Source: Azolla caroliniana
Lineage: Eukaryota; Polypodiophyta
Reading direction: 5' to 3'
NCBI GenBank assembly: GCA_043228905.1
Contig: JBHGNT010000011.1
Span: 2,790,001-2,854,000 of the forward strand
Length of the DNA: 64,000 bases
Positions 32,492 through 44,300 of the stretch are shown here, one piece after another. The notes below the pieces were generated by a model. The model was given only the letters and a program-made list of their open reading frames with translations. It was not told where the DNA came from and made no database searches. Position 1 is the first letter of the stretch, and each line of letters opens with the position of its first letter. Position numbers and translations under genes: made by a program.

Positions 32492-33445
32492 CTAACAAAG
32501 GTAAGAGATAGATTTGAGTCTCCCATCAATGTCCCATACCAAATACAGACATGGAGCGTTGTCGCGATATTCCCATACCAACGCCTCTAGGTCGTACTTC
32601 TCCGGTTGATCGCGTGTCAAGCTCTCTTCCAGCGGTAGTGCGTAGCCACTCACTGCCCTCTCTTCTCCGTCGCTCGCAGGCCACATTGTTGCCGACCACT
32701 CCCCATCGGGTTGCCAGCATACCCACTCTGGTTTCGCATATTTGTATGCCTCCAATAGAGCTCCCTCAAAGGACTACCATGACTCATGAGCTTCTTGAAG
32801 CTCCTTGACCTCTTTGTGCACCGATACGGCCGCCACTCGATGAAAATATTCTAGCCGCATTGCTCCGTCCACGCCCCTCTTCATCATCTCGGTATTGTAC
32901 ACTTCCAAGAACCTCGAGACATCGTCCCCGTTGAATCAACCGACTCAATCGAAGTATAATAAAACCCTAAAGGAAACCCAAGAAGAAAACCCTAACCGAA
33001 ACCCTAAAACCGAATAGGAAACCCTTGACCTAAGTGGTATGCCTCTCTCACTCAAAATAGGCAACCCCTTCACAAGTGACCCCTCACTCCCTTTTATAGT
33101 AGTAAGGGGTGAACACATTACAAGAGGGAGTCAAATCCCCTTTCATTTAATGGGGAATATCTCCCTTGATCTTAAATCGGTGGGCCTTAACTCTCTCTCT
33201 CCTATCCCATTCACTCTCAATGCTCACTACTCATTCTACTCTCCAAAGTGCATATCACATTTATGCCTCTACGAACTTCGTGGTGCACCTTTAGCACCTT
33301 AGATGATTACCCTTCCCATTACATTTTGTTTATTTACTCCTATGTTACGATTTTCCTAAGTATATGTGCAATGTTGCACATTGCGCTTTATTCGTCCCTC
33401 TCGGGTTTTCTCACCATGGCCGAAAATCCTCACGACAACGTACCT
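32492..33445 (-). repeat. Possible LTR-retroelement fragment, minus strand
   Basis: A minus-strand frame of 87 codons at 32492-32755 (..KYAKPEWVCWQPDGEWSA..) is open but unrecognised. 32945-33010 read on the minus strand is made of TTAGGGTTTCGG-type repeats common at LTR ends, and 33080-33100 has a TATA-like run. It is probably an LTR with some adjoining coding sequence. Confidence 0.35.
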
Positions 33446-33454
33446 TAGGTTTGA

Positions 33455-33600
33455 ATAAGAAGGAGGCACACATGTATGAAGCTAAAGTTTTGTTATACTA
33501 TTAGAGTCTCTATCTCAAACAATAAAGAAAAGAGAAGGTAACTAGCCTTCTTATATAGTTGAGCAAACCTTACGCCCTTGTATGTTTCACACTTCAAAAA
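33455..33600. repeat. Dispersed repeat, copy of 6980-7230
   Basis: Shares 'aaggaggcacac', 'ctcaaacaataaagaaaagag', 'cttcttatatag' and 'cccttgtatgtttcaca' in order with the 7-kb copy. It begins right after the possible LTR fragment. Confidence 0.65.
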
Positions 33601-34010
33601 CTAATTCTCTAAGTAGTGTTCTACAATTTGTCCCTCATTTCATCCATTAAGGTGTGTGTATATGCAGTTGTGTGCTCAGGTGCACATGGTCTAGAGCTCC
33701 CTCTATATTATTACACTTTGACACTCTGCTATTGTCAATATAGATCTTTGTTGTATCCATTACCTACTCTAAATATTGAACATGCATGCATTTTGTGCAT
33801 CCTCGTGTTTGCGCAAACAATATGCAACACCTCTCCTCTCGTGAATGACTCGTTGTCCACTCAACATCCATGCACGCGATCAACATTCTCGACAGTCTGC
33901 ATGTAGTGGTAGTGCGAGGGGCGATTGGCAATGCATTATTGACCGAGGGAATCAGGTGGCAGAAATTCCGAAGCTTCCCGATTCCCCACCGAGGATCGAG
34001 CAAGTAAGTG
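33601..34010. other. Intergenic, no gene seen
   Basis: About 400 bases with no repeats or convincing open frame, leading into the minisatellite upstream of the DnaJ gene. Confidence 0.4.
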
Positions 34011-34015
34011 AGGCT

Positions 34016-34252
34016 CCTCGGGATGCTCTCTCTGCAGGTCATATGGACGGACGAACGGGCGAAGCTTCTCGAGGCTCCTCGGGATGCTCTCTCTGCAGGT
34101 CATATGGACGGACAAACGGGCGAAGCTTCTCGAGGCTCCTCGGGATGCTCTCTCTACAGGTCATATGGACGAACGAACGAAGCTTCTCGAGGCTTCTCGG
34201 GATGCTCTCTCTGCATGTCATATGGACGGACGAAGCTTCTCGAGGCTCCTCC
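34016..34252. repeat. 61-bp minisatellite upstream of DnaJ gene
   Basis: Landmark GGATGCTCTCTCT recurs at 34021, 34082, 34143 and 34200, giving periods 61, 61 and 57; the last unit is shorter. Each unit holds GTCATATGGACG and GAAGCTTCTCGAGG, the latter a near-palindrome (AAGCTT and CTCGAG cores). It ends about 380 bases before the DnaJ start codon. Confidence 0.95.
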
Positions 34253-34384
34253 TAATTCCTCCTGATGGGCTTCACGTTTTCCCTTTCATTCATTACCTAA
34301 TAAAAAGAGACAAAAGAAAAAAAAGAAAACAGACAAGCGAGACAAATGTGGCCATTGAAACCAATTCATTGAATTTGGATGATT

Positions 34385-34440
34385 CAGAAGAAGAAGAAGA
34401 AGAAGAAGAAAATTCAGAAGAAGAAGAGAAATCCATCCGG
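34385..34440 (+). repeat. (GAA)n purine tract in DnaJ 5' region
   Basis: A GAA-rich run, about eight triplets then an interruption and three more, lies 190-245 bases before the DnaJ ATG. It is probably in the promoter or 5' UTR. GA-rich tracts are common in plant 5' leaders. Confidence 0.85.
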
Positions 34441-34622
34441 AAGGAAGAAGAGAGAGATATGGAACGATTTTCATATATGAAAGGGAAGGGAATGGAGGAG
34501 TAGAGAAGAGAAGAGCAGAGCAGAGAATTGATGCATTGAATCAGAACTTCTCTGTGTTTTCCTGCCCATCTGTTCTTTCCTTTCTTTTTTCTTTTCTTTT
34601 CTTTCCAAATTACATAAAAGCC

Positions 34623-34682
34623 ATGCGATATGAGCGTGGATTATTACAAGGTCCTGGACGTGCCCAGAAGCGCCTCAGATGA
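34623..34682 (+). other. Upstream ORF overlapping the DnaJ start
   Basis: An ATG seven bases before the DnaJ ATG, in another frame, opens a 19-codon peptide that ends at TGA 34680-34682 inside the DnaJ coding region. Ribosomes starting here would bypass the DnaJ start, so it could damp translation. If transcription starts between the two ATGs it is irrelevant. Confidence 0.6.
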
Positions 34683-37107
34683 TGATCTGAAGAAAGCTTA
34701 CAGAAAACTTGCCATGAAATGGCACCCTGACAAGAACCCCTCCACCAACATTCAACAGTCTGAAGCCAAATTCAAACAGATTTCTGAAGCCTATGAGGTA
34801 ATAGGCACAAAGGAAAATGGAAAATAAATATCGATCTATTTCTTGTTTTCTGTTTTCTTACAGAACATGAAACCCATCGAAACATGATAAGATCCTATCC
34901 CATCCTCCCATTTCATTTATCGCCCAAACATGATCAGATTTATTCTTTTTTCATGAAACCCAATTTGGTTTGTGACTGTTCATGAACAGATTTATTTGTT
35001 TTCATGAAACTGGTTTGATTGTTAATGAAACATGATTCAAATTTCGATTGATTCAATCAAGTGGAAGAACTATCAATATATCACTGTTTCCGATGATGGC
35101 TGGGCGCATCGGACACATTTTTTTGTTTGAGAAATATTGCCAAAACTTAAAAAGGTTTGGGAATGTGATTAATGATGCAAGTAAAATGGAGAGATAGAGA
35201 TCAAGATATGGTGGATGACAGTCCTAGAAAAATAAATTACTTCAAGGGTGACAATTTGTTTTTTCTTGAATCTTGTTGAAATTTTTTTCCTGTGACCTCC
35301 ACCATTGGATTATACAGGATTATTTGTTAGAGATTCTTGGAAAGATTGGATTTATATTCTTCCATAAGCCATTTCTCTTATTTGTATGCAACTCATCCTT
35401 ATCACTTTCTGTGGAAGTGAAAGAACCTCAAGCATTACTTTACTTTATATTGAATATCAGCATATGGAAACTGATAATGAGAGTAGAGAAGCCATGGCAT
35501 CTAGACCACATCTGTTGACAAAAATTCTAAAAACCCTAATTAGGCCTTTCTCTGGTAGTGTGGATTCTTCACACATATGTTTGTGTAGGCATACACTTCT
35601 GTTATATATACTTATAATCAATCAATTAATTTAGCACATTTACATGCACTTGATTCATGAACCAAAACTGAACCAGTCTTACAAAAGTACATAACATAGT
35701 AAAACAAAAAACAAAAAAAACTACTTATGCTGCAAGTTTCTGTATTGAATCTGTTGTCACCATATCCCATCCCATACAGGTGCTAAGTGACCCAGACAAG
35801 CGAGCGATTTTTGATCAATACGGGGAAGAAGGTTTGAAAGGCCAAGTGCGTCCCCAGAGTTCGTGTGGTGGTACCAATTTCACGACTGGTACTACCAGTG
35901 GTGGAGCGAATGCTTTTAGGTTTAACCCTAGGAATGCGGAGGACATTTTCGCAGAGTTCTTCGGTGGATCAAGCCATTTTGGCAAGGCAGGAGGAGGTAG
36001 GGGCGGACGAAGTTCCTTTACCGAAACCGTTTTCGGCACACATTTGGGCAGGCATTTCGGCGGTGGGGACAACAACATTTTCCATTCGTTCCACAATCCG
36101 AGCTCATGTCCGAAGAAAGCCGCACCCCTTGAGAACAAGCTCCTTTGTACATTAGAAGAACTCTATTCCGGATCCACTCGGAAGATGAAGATATCGAGGA
36201 GCATCATAGATGCTTTCGGGTAACAATTTGTTTTCTAGATTTTTAGTTTTAGTTTTTTTTAAAGGGATGGAAGCTTGACATCCAATCTACCCCTCAAGTT
36301 TTGCATGTTTACTAGGATAGGATACCCCTCGTTTTTCGAAAAATTACTCGAAAACACCCTCGGGTCTTAAAACTAACCAAAAAATGCCCTCAAATTGATT
36401 AGGGATCAAAATGTCGGGACAAACTGAATTGTATAACAATTTGCAAGTAGAGCAAAATAATCATTTATAAAGAAAACAAAACAGAGAGGGTTATTGTGCT
36501 GATTTTAGAAAACTAAGGGTTATCATGGTAAATTTGCGACAGATATATTGGTGGCCCCCTCCCCCTCACGTCCCCTTGATGTGTATGTTATGTTAATCCA
36601 TGAATAATTATAGCTTACTCAAATGTTATATAAAGCGAATTAAAGATTTTGAGCTCAATTTGCAGGAAAAGAGTGTCATTGGAAGAGATTTTGACAATTG
36701 AAGTGAAGCCTGGTTGGAAGAAAGGTACGAAAATAACATTCACTGAGAAAGGCAATGGGCATCCAAATGTACTTCCAGCGGACTTAGTTTTTGTGATTGA
36801 TGAGAAACCTCATAACGTATACAAGAGAGATCGGAACGACCTCATGTTTACTCACAAGGTACCATTATCCGAGGCCCTAACTGGAACCACAGTGACATTG
36901 AACACTCTCGATGGTCGAACCTTGACCATTCCTTGCAATGACGTTATCACGCCATACTATGAGAAGGTTGTCCATAATGAAGGTATGCCTATTGCAAAGG
37001 AGCCTGGACGAAGGGGGTGCCTTCGGATCAAATTTGAGGTTCGGTTTCCTGGCCAACTTACATCCGAGCAAAAGACTGGCATCAAGAAATTCCTCGGAAC
37101 CATTTAA
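34630..37107 (+). CDS. Class B (type II) DnaJ/HSP40 co-chaperone
   Basis: J-domain co-chaperone that stimulates the ATPase of Hsp70 and hands over unfolded clients; cytosolic or nuclear by family, with no targeting signal visible. Three exons, 34630-34797, 35780-36219 and 36666-37107, give 349 residues with TAA stop. The J domain spans residues 4-70 with HPD at 32-34 (KWHPDKN) and ends [19 protein letters not shown] Gly/Phe-rich linker follows ([19 protein letters not shown]..), then two substrate-binding beta domains ([33 protein letters not shown]) and the dimer region ([10 protein letters not shown]). There is no cysteine zinc domain, so it is class B, like DNAJB1/DNAJB13. The ATG chosen gives the standard M-x-x-DYYKVL start. 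Introns have GT-AG borders. It looks fully functional. Confidence 0.96.
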
Positions 37108-40100
37108 AAAGATCTTGTTTATAGATGACGGCCATTCAATACGTGGTTGACCATGTTAATGATTGTTCTAGCATTCGACATGGATACGTATCAAAAGAAA
37201 GAGAAAATTTTAAGCATCCAATAACTAGTCGAACATATAGTTGTCACTAGGCAATCTCATCTCTTGCAAGTTGCACATATGAAGTTGTCCAATGCACATA
37301 AAAGATGTTTGAGCATGTACCTCCTAGGATGCTTGATAATTAACTCTATAGTGATCTATGAAAATCAAATAATGAGCATTCAAATATGGTAGGAGAATTT
37401 ATTTCTCTTGCATTGGCACATGTTCCACAAATAACATAGGGTTAAAGAATAGTAGGGTTTCTAGCATAATGGGTGATAATACACCCTTCTATACATCTGC
37501 ATGAAACATGATGGAATCACAATTAACTTGGAAAAAGTTGTAAATTTTGAAGAGCGTGGGGGGAACATAAGATGTTTTACATTTATGTTTTCACGTTCAT
37601 ATTGTTGTATACAAATCAGCAACAATTTGGTTTGAGTGTCTCAAACTTTAACCATTTGAAAATTTGAAATTTAAAATCAAACCAAACCATATTGCGAAAC
37701 TGTTATACTATAATCAAAGAGTTTGAACATCAAACTCCTCTCAAAAACTAATAAAATTACCTTTTGCATTCCTACAATTAATATGAATATTGATTTGCAC
37801 TTCTAGGGAGTATCTAGTTGTGTTACCCATGTCAATTCATATGAAACAAAGACAAAGATAAATTCTATGGGTATCATTTCTCAGTGGATCACAAGAATTA
37901 TGGTGATCTTCATCTAACACATTCAGGTTGCAAGTCTAACAACACTACTACAATATCTAGGCATCTCTATTGGAAGTACCATGATTTAAGTTTCACATTT
38001 TCGAACGGTTTAGGTTTGAGCCATTCAAACCAAATTGTGAAACTGTTATACTAGAGTCTATAATCATTTCAAACCAAAATGTTTGAAAGATATTCCATGT
38101 CAAGTGAAACAGTTCAAGAGATCTTCAAATTCTTAAGTTCTAGTTTTCAGGTTTGGCGTTGGCTTAAGCCGAATTATTGGAGACTATATGTACACTCGAT
38201 TTTCAACATTTCAAGAAAGGTTTCTTTTTCATCTTAAAAGAAAATGCAATCTTAGAAGAATTGTTAGAGTTCGAAGTTAAAACTTCATAATAATAAGTAC
38301 ATGATTTATAAAGTTAATTTATATACTTAATAATATTTTTAAAATGTCCCCTAAAATCGATATGCCATTAAGTCAACAAGGACTTCAACCAAACCCTTGA
38401 ACATGCAAATCAAATTGTTTACAAATTCCTAAATCTAAGCTAAACCAAATAATAAAGTTGTTAAGCCATGATTTCACAATTAGTTTCAAGTCAAACCAAA
38501 CCATAGCCAATTGTTATGCATCATCTTCTTGTTTATATGCCTCTACTCTATTAGGTAAAGAAACAAAGTAAGGCAAGCCATGTCTCAAGTAATATGATCG
38601 AACACATCGGAAATTGTGTGCAACTCGAGATTGTACCCAACCAACCCAAAGTACAAATGCATTAACACCATGTAAAAATACTTATAGTTATAACATAGTT
38701 CATTTTATGGTGGTGCTAAGGCATCCACTTTGAAACTTTAACATTATTGTTGTTCAACGCATTCTTCCAATTCAATTGTCTGGAAATAACGTTGTAGGCG
38801 GGTCTTCTCCAATCAAATTGTGCATCAATCATTGTTATTGCAGGAGATTTGGAGTGAAGTTGTAGGCATGCTAAAGCACCAATACAACCGATGGAGCCGA
38901 AAGACAACGATTAGCCTTCATCCAACAATGGTTGTCCTCTCCCTTTTCTGAGTACCGCGCCTCCACATAAGATGGAACTATTGCATCCTTACAGGGATTT
39001 GTATATAACACTCTTAGTTGTAAATTTTATAACTAATGGAATGAGTTTTATTTTTGGAAAATAATAATAATAATAATTCGAGGGTGGAATAAATATGAGA
39101 ATGTGTATGTTGTACTCTTTAAAGAGAATTGTTGGTAGAATAGGAGAAAATGTTTTGTTCTTTCACTCTTTACAATTCTAAATGCCAAATGGTATCAATG
39201 GTTGTACTCTTTAAAGAGAATTGTTGGTAGAATAGGAGAAAATGTTTTGTTCTTTCACTCTTTACAATTCTAAATGCCCTTTGCATGTGATAAGACATTT
39301 TGAAGTACCACAAGATCTAAGGACATTATTGCAAATTATCTTCCACAATCTTGTGATTTATTATGTTGCTAAATTTCACACTTTTTGTGTAGTTATCCAT
39401 GATAAAATGTGTTTGTGAGCACAACTATTCTATGCACATAATATGTGAGTATATATATCTTACACATTATGATATTACTCTTGGCAATTATCCATAAAGT
39501 AATGGTCCTTTTCATTACAATAGGTGACATAAGAATGGCTCACATGTTACTTTAGTTATTGGTTGGCCTCTCTTAGAGTGGGGTTTGAGTGTTATAAGCT
39601 TCCTCTATTTCCTAAGCATGGAGGACTCCACATGCTAATGAACCCAAAAAAAATACGTGCAATGCACAACTTGGTGTGCATTTATTGTCACCATGTACAT
39701 ATAGAGTTCAAATATGGAATGCCATGTGTGCATGCATCTTTTGATAGGTTAAAAGTTCCTTTAAACACACACAAATATTCATTTAACACAATCAAGACAT
39801 TGATGGACTTTTGTCTACTTCTTCCGATGTTTTTATTGTGTTGTTGATGCTAGGTTATCAATGCACATTTTGTCCATGTATTATTAACATTCAATGTTAG
39901 GTTTAGAAGGATAACCTTTTTTTCCAATACATTTGTCCTCTAGTACAGATCCCACTTGGAAGAATTAAAAAGTGGTGAAAGGATGTAAATATATGTTGAC
40001 AAAGAATGATGCCACATTGGCATGAGCCCTTTTTTGTGTACATGAGTAAATTTTCTCATATTGGCAAAAACAAAAGGGTTTTGACATTCGATCCTATTAC

Positions 40101-40880
40101 AATATGTCAGAATTCCCACATGGCAAGCTTTTTATTTTACTGACAGATCACATTTCCTCATTGTGGCATCACTGTACAACACAGGCTTTGGGTCAAAGTA
40201 ACAAATGGCGATAAATATTTTGCCTGATCTTTGCCTGTGAGGACTTTTCACCCACATAAAATAGGCTTCTGGGTCTGTTTTTAGTATTTCTATCCTATTA
40301 TGTATCTCTCTCCGAAAAAAGACAAAGAACCTTGCCTTTATAATTAGAGAATGTATTGATGATTGGAATAGGTGGATTTGTCCGTTTCTTTAAGTTGCAC
40401 AAATGTCCAACCACAATATAAAGTGTTTGTTGCCTCACATATACGCACTATCATGATGAGTTAACCTTGTCAGAACCTCATAATAGAGATGGTGGGACTC
40501 TATCGACAATAGCTATAAAAGACATGTCACTTGCATGATTTAGAAAAAAGCACGAAATAGAGATGGAGAGGGTTGCCTCTATCGGGAGAGTTTGAAGGGG
40601 GGTACATGGAATGCTTAAATAAACAAATGTTATAATTCTTATATATACATACATATACATATAGTGACTCGTGAGTTTAAACATACATATTTATATGCTT
40701 AAATAAACGAGACATAACATGCAAGGCCTTCATGTTCTTTGAAATTTATTTAAGGAGCGCCCATGAACGCGGTTCGTGGATCGATACATAGAAATACAAA
40801 CTCGAGTAAGCTACCCAAGAAATCCGATATCTAAATATAATGCTTAGATGTTACAAAACAATGCGAAAAGCGAAAAGCAA
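37108..40880. other. Gene-free interval between DnaJ and transporter
   Basis: AT-rich. 37600-38100 contains diverged repeats of a 'gtgaaactgttatacta' block (about 37697 and 38036). 39111-39278 holds a short tandem duplication. Open frames at 38716-38907 (minus) and 39563-39847 (plus) have no recognisable domain. The start presumably includes the DnaJ 3' UTR. Confidence 0.5.
39111..39278. repeat. 76-bp direct repeat, 16-bp spacer
   Basis: 39111-39186 and 39203-39278 appear identical (both from TGTACTCTTTAAAG to CTAAATGCC), a recent local duplication with period 92. Confidence 0.9.
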
Positions 40881-40884
40881 AAAC

Positions 40885-41285
40885 AGATACAAATACAAAG
40901 ACGTTACACAACACATAATACAAGTACAAAACACACAATACAAGTACGGTACAAATACAAAATATAAAATACAAATACAAAATACAAAATACAAACACAA
41001 ATACAAAATACAAATACAAATACAACTACAAGACCAAATACAAGTACAAGTACAAGTACAAATACAAGTACAAGTACAAATACAAATACAAGTACAAGTA
41101 CAAATACAAATACAAATACAAGTACAAATACAAAATGCAAAATACGAAATACAAAATGCAAAATACAAAATACAAAATACAAAATACAAATACAAATACA
41201 AATACAAAATACAAAATACAAAATACAAAATACAAAATAAAAATACAAATACAAATACAAAATACAAAATACAAAATACAAAATG
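40885..41285. repeat. TACAAA/TACAAG satellite upstream of transporter gene
   Basis: About 400 bases built from CAAATA, CAAGTA and CAAAATA units, purest at 40948-41283, ending 115 bases before the transporter ATG. No unit contains a stop in some frames, so long low-complexity frames appear on both strands. One of these (41135-41398) is in phase with the transporter ATG. Confidence 0.95.
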
Positions 41286-41398
41286 TATATCTGTGTATCA
41301 ATACAATTATGTGTGTGTCTGAAAATGTAAGTAGAAAAACAGGGGAGGGAGAGAACAGAGACAGAGGCAGAGACAGAGAGCAGGGCAAGTCAATATCA

Positions 41399-44300
41399 AT
41401 GGAGGCATTCTATGCGCTTCTCTTTGCTTCCCTTCTGATTCTCCTTGCTGCTGTGGAGCTCGGGAAATCTCAGAAGGATCGGATCATCACCAATGCTGCC
41501 TTCTCTTCCTTCAACGCTAACTACCTCTTCGTCTACTGCCTCATGATGGGTACATCTACTTTCTTCCTTTATTTCTATCTTTCTTCATTACATTCTGTTA
41601 TTTTTTTCATTATTTCCTGATTATTTCTTTCATTTTTGTTTTGCTCTATTTAAATAAATAAATGACTATTTTCTATTTTTGTTCCATTTATGAGCTCATT
41701 TTTGGATTCTTTTTTAGTTCTTTTTCTAAATACTTCTTAGAAACTCATCTCAGATCCATAGAAGCTTTCATCAAAAGTTTTTATGGAAAAAGATAGAATT
41801 GATCAAATGTGAGAATTATAATTGCCACAAGATCAATGTGCATTTTCTAGAGAACAAAAGAAGATTCTCAAACACTAAAGGTTTCACAAAATATTGAAGA
41901 TTCTCAAACATAAAAGATTCAAGATCTCCAATAGCAGAGTCAAGATCATTAAACATAAAAGATTTAAAATTCCCAATCGCAAGACACAGGCAGAAGATTC
42001 CCAAACACAATATGCTCAAACAAAGTGAGGTGTATAAATATTGTTTCGGACTTGGATTTTATGCAATGGTTTGAAATGAATTCTTATGCACGTGTTTTTT
42101 TGGCATTTAAGCTGAATGAATTATAAGAGATAGGGAGTAGACACAGAGGACTTCTTATGAATTTTCTTTTTATTTAGATGTTCCTCTTACTTACTTGGTC
42201 TGGATATCTCCTCGAGTTTACCCGCTTCAAGTGCACTTGCATATTGAATGTATCGATTCAAGGAGAAAGTATTTTTCGGTTTCAGACACTTCTTAGGACA
42301 TGTATATGCCCGTATGTTTGTTGAAATATTTTGAAAGTCCTACTGTTCATGTTCTTGTTAATTGTATAATATAGTTCAAGAAGAGTTTACATCAATATAC
42401 ATAAAAATAAGCATACTACAATTGATGTATTCACTTAAACATAGGCATATGCATATGTATGGCCAAGCCTATGTTTATGCATATTTATAAAAGCTCTTCT
42501 TGTCACACATTATCCCGGTTAGTTCTAGATCTATGTCTCCATGTGGTTGACTGGATGTTATGAGATAATAGATCTATCTGTGGACTAATTGAATCCATTA
42601 TTTAATATGTTTAGACTATATACATGCTGGTAAACAATACACATAAGTATATACTATCAATTGTAATGTTGATGATACTTTTTATCTTTTTTACATTTTA
42701 GCTGGCGATTGGCTGCAAGGTCCCTATGTATATTTTCTTTATACCCAGTATGGCTTTTCTAAGGGGGAAATTGGACGGCTTTTTATTGCGGGTTTTGGGT
42801 CATCAATGATATTTGGTACTTTTGTTGGCTCTCTTGCAGATAAATAGTGAGTTCAAATATCCTTTTCCATTCTTAATGGACACTGTTTTGGTTTTTTTCT
42901 GGACTGATGCCTTACGTTTTCTAATATTTATAGTGGACGAAAGAGGGCTAGTATTACATATTGCCTAACGTATATGCTGAGTTGCATGACAAAACATTCT
43001 CCAGAGTACAAGGTGCTAATGCTTGGCCGAATACTAGGTGGGGTTTCAACATCTCTTTTATTTTCAGCTTTTGAGTCATGGTTAGTCGCCGAGCATTTCA
43101 AGGTATTGGATTATTTCCCCCTTAAATTGCATATGTTCACTTGTAAAATTTGTTATCTCAGTGACGTTACTGTATGATTGGTTTTGTCCCACAACAATCG
43201 TTTTATGTTTTTGTTTAGAGAGGGTTCGAGGCACAGTGGTTGTCATTGGCGTTCTCGAAATCAGTGTTTTTTGGTAATGGGCTTGTAGCCATCTTATCGG
43301 GTCTTTTTGCCAATTTTTTGGCCGAAACTCTCTCGTTTGGGCCTGTTTCTCCCTTTGATTCAGCCGCATGTGTGTTGGCATTGGGTATGGTCATCATACT
43401 ATATACATGGCCAGAGAATTATGGTAACTCCTCTGAAGGCAATAGCTTACTGGATCAATTCAAATCTGCCGCATCAGCAATTGCTTCAGGTACGGTTTTC
43501 ACTCTCTTTTGTTAGGGGCATTTTTACAAATTTGTTTTTGAGCTGTCATTAACTACCGCCAATATATGATTCGTTTTTCAAGGACAGATGAGAAGATTGC
43601 GTTACTTGGTGCAATACAATCCTTGTTTGAAGGGTCAATGTACACTTTTGTTTTCTTATGGACACCAGCACTCAGTCCAAATGATGAAGAAATACCCCAT
43701 GGATTCATCTTTGCGATATTCATGTTGTCTTCAATGATTGGAAGCTCACTTGCTTCACGTTTCATGGCAAGGTCTTCATTGCGAGTTGAAGTATATATGC
43801 AAGTAGTGTTCTTGATCTCTGCAGCTACTTTACTTTCTCCGGTTGTCATCAATGTAAGTAAATTTTTGGAAAATGCAGTAAATTTTGTAAACACTTGCAT
43901 ACACATTAAACGTTTTTTGTACCCATTTGTTAGTACTATTAAGAATATGGGGGTAAGAAATATTTTTAGGGATTTAAAAAGAAGTACTTATGAAGGTTTT
44001 GGAAGTATCGAATTATACCATTGACTTGATAGTAGTTAGGATATGTATCCAAAATACATCAATTATAATATTAACATTTGATTATCTGATATGCATTTGC
44101 ATCATCAGCTAATAATTATGACTAAACGAAGCGCAATAAGGCTCTTAACTTTTAAACAAGGGCATGAGTTAATATTCCCAAACCATTCAGGGAACCTTTC
44201 ATGTTATACTGGAACATTTTGAAAATTCTATTTATTATTATTACATGAGATTGTCAAACTTTGTACATTAAAAAGTACTTATGAAGGTTTTGGAAGTATC

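Noticed and set aside
34008-34265. Open frames across the 61-bp repeats
   Set aside because: The period is not a multiple of three and all frames give unrelated peptides. It is non-coding minisatellite.
36240-36540. Shared MITE in introns of the DnaJ, transporter and protease genes
   Set aside because: All three introns contain 'aggggcat' or 'ccctcgg' type blocks, and 61685-61925 has weak inverted ends, but the similarity was too short and scattered to claim one family.
38716-38907. Minus-strand transposase fragment (..GSIGCIGALACL..)
   Set aside because: It faintly recalls a Harbinger-type DCIGAIDG motif, but no neighbouring motif supports it on either side.
40840-41322. Long open frames of KYKIQ or LYLYF repeats on both strands
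   Set aside because: They are translations of the TACAAA-type satellite, which lacks stops by chance. Three frames overlap on each strand and no protein family matches.
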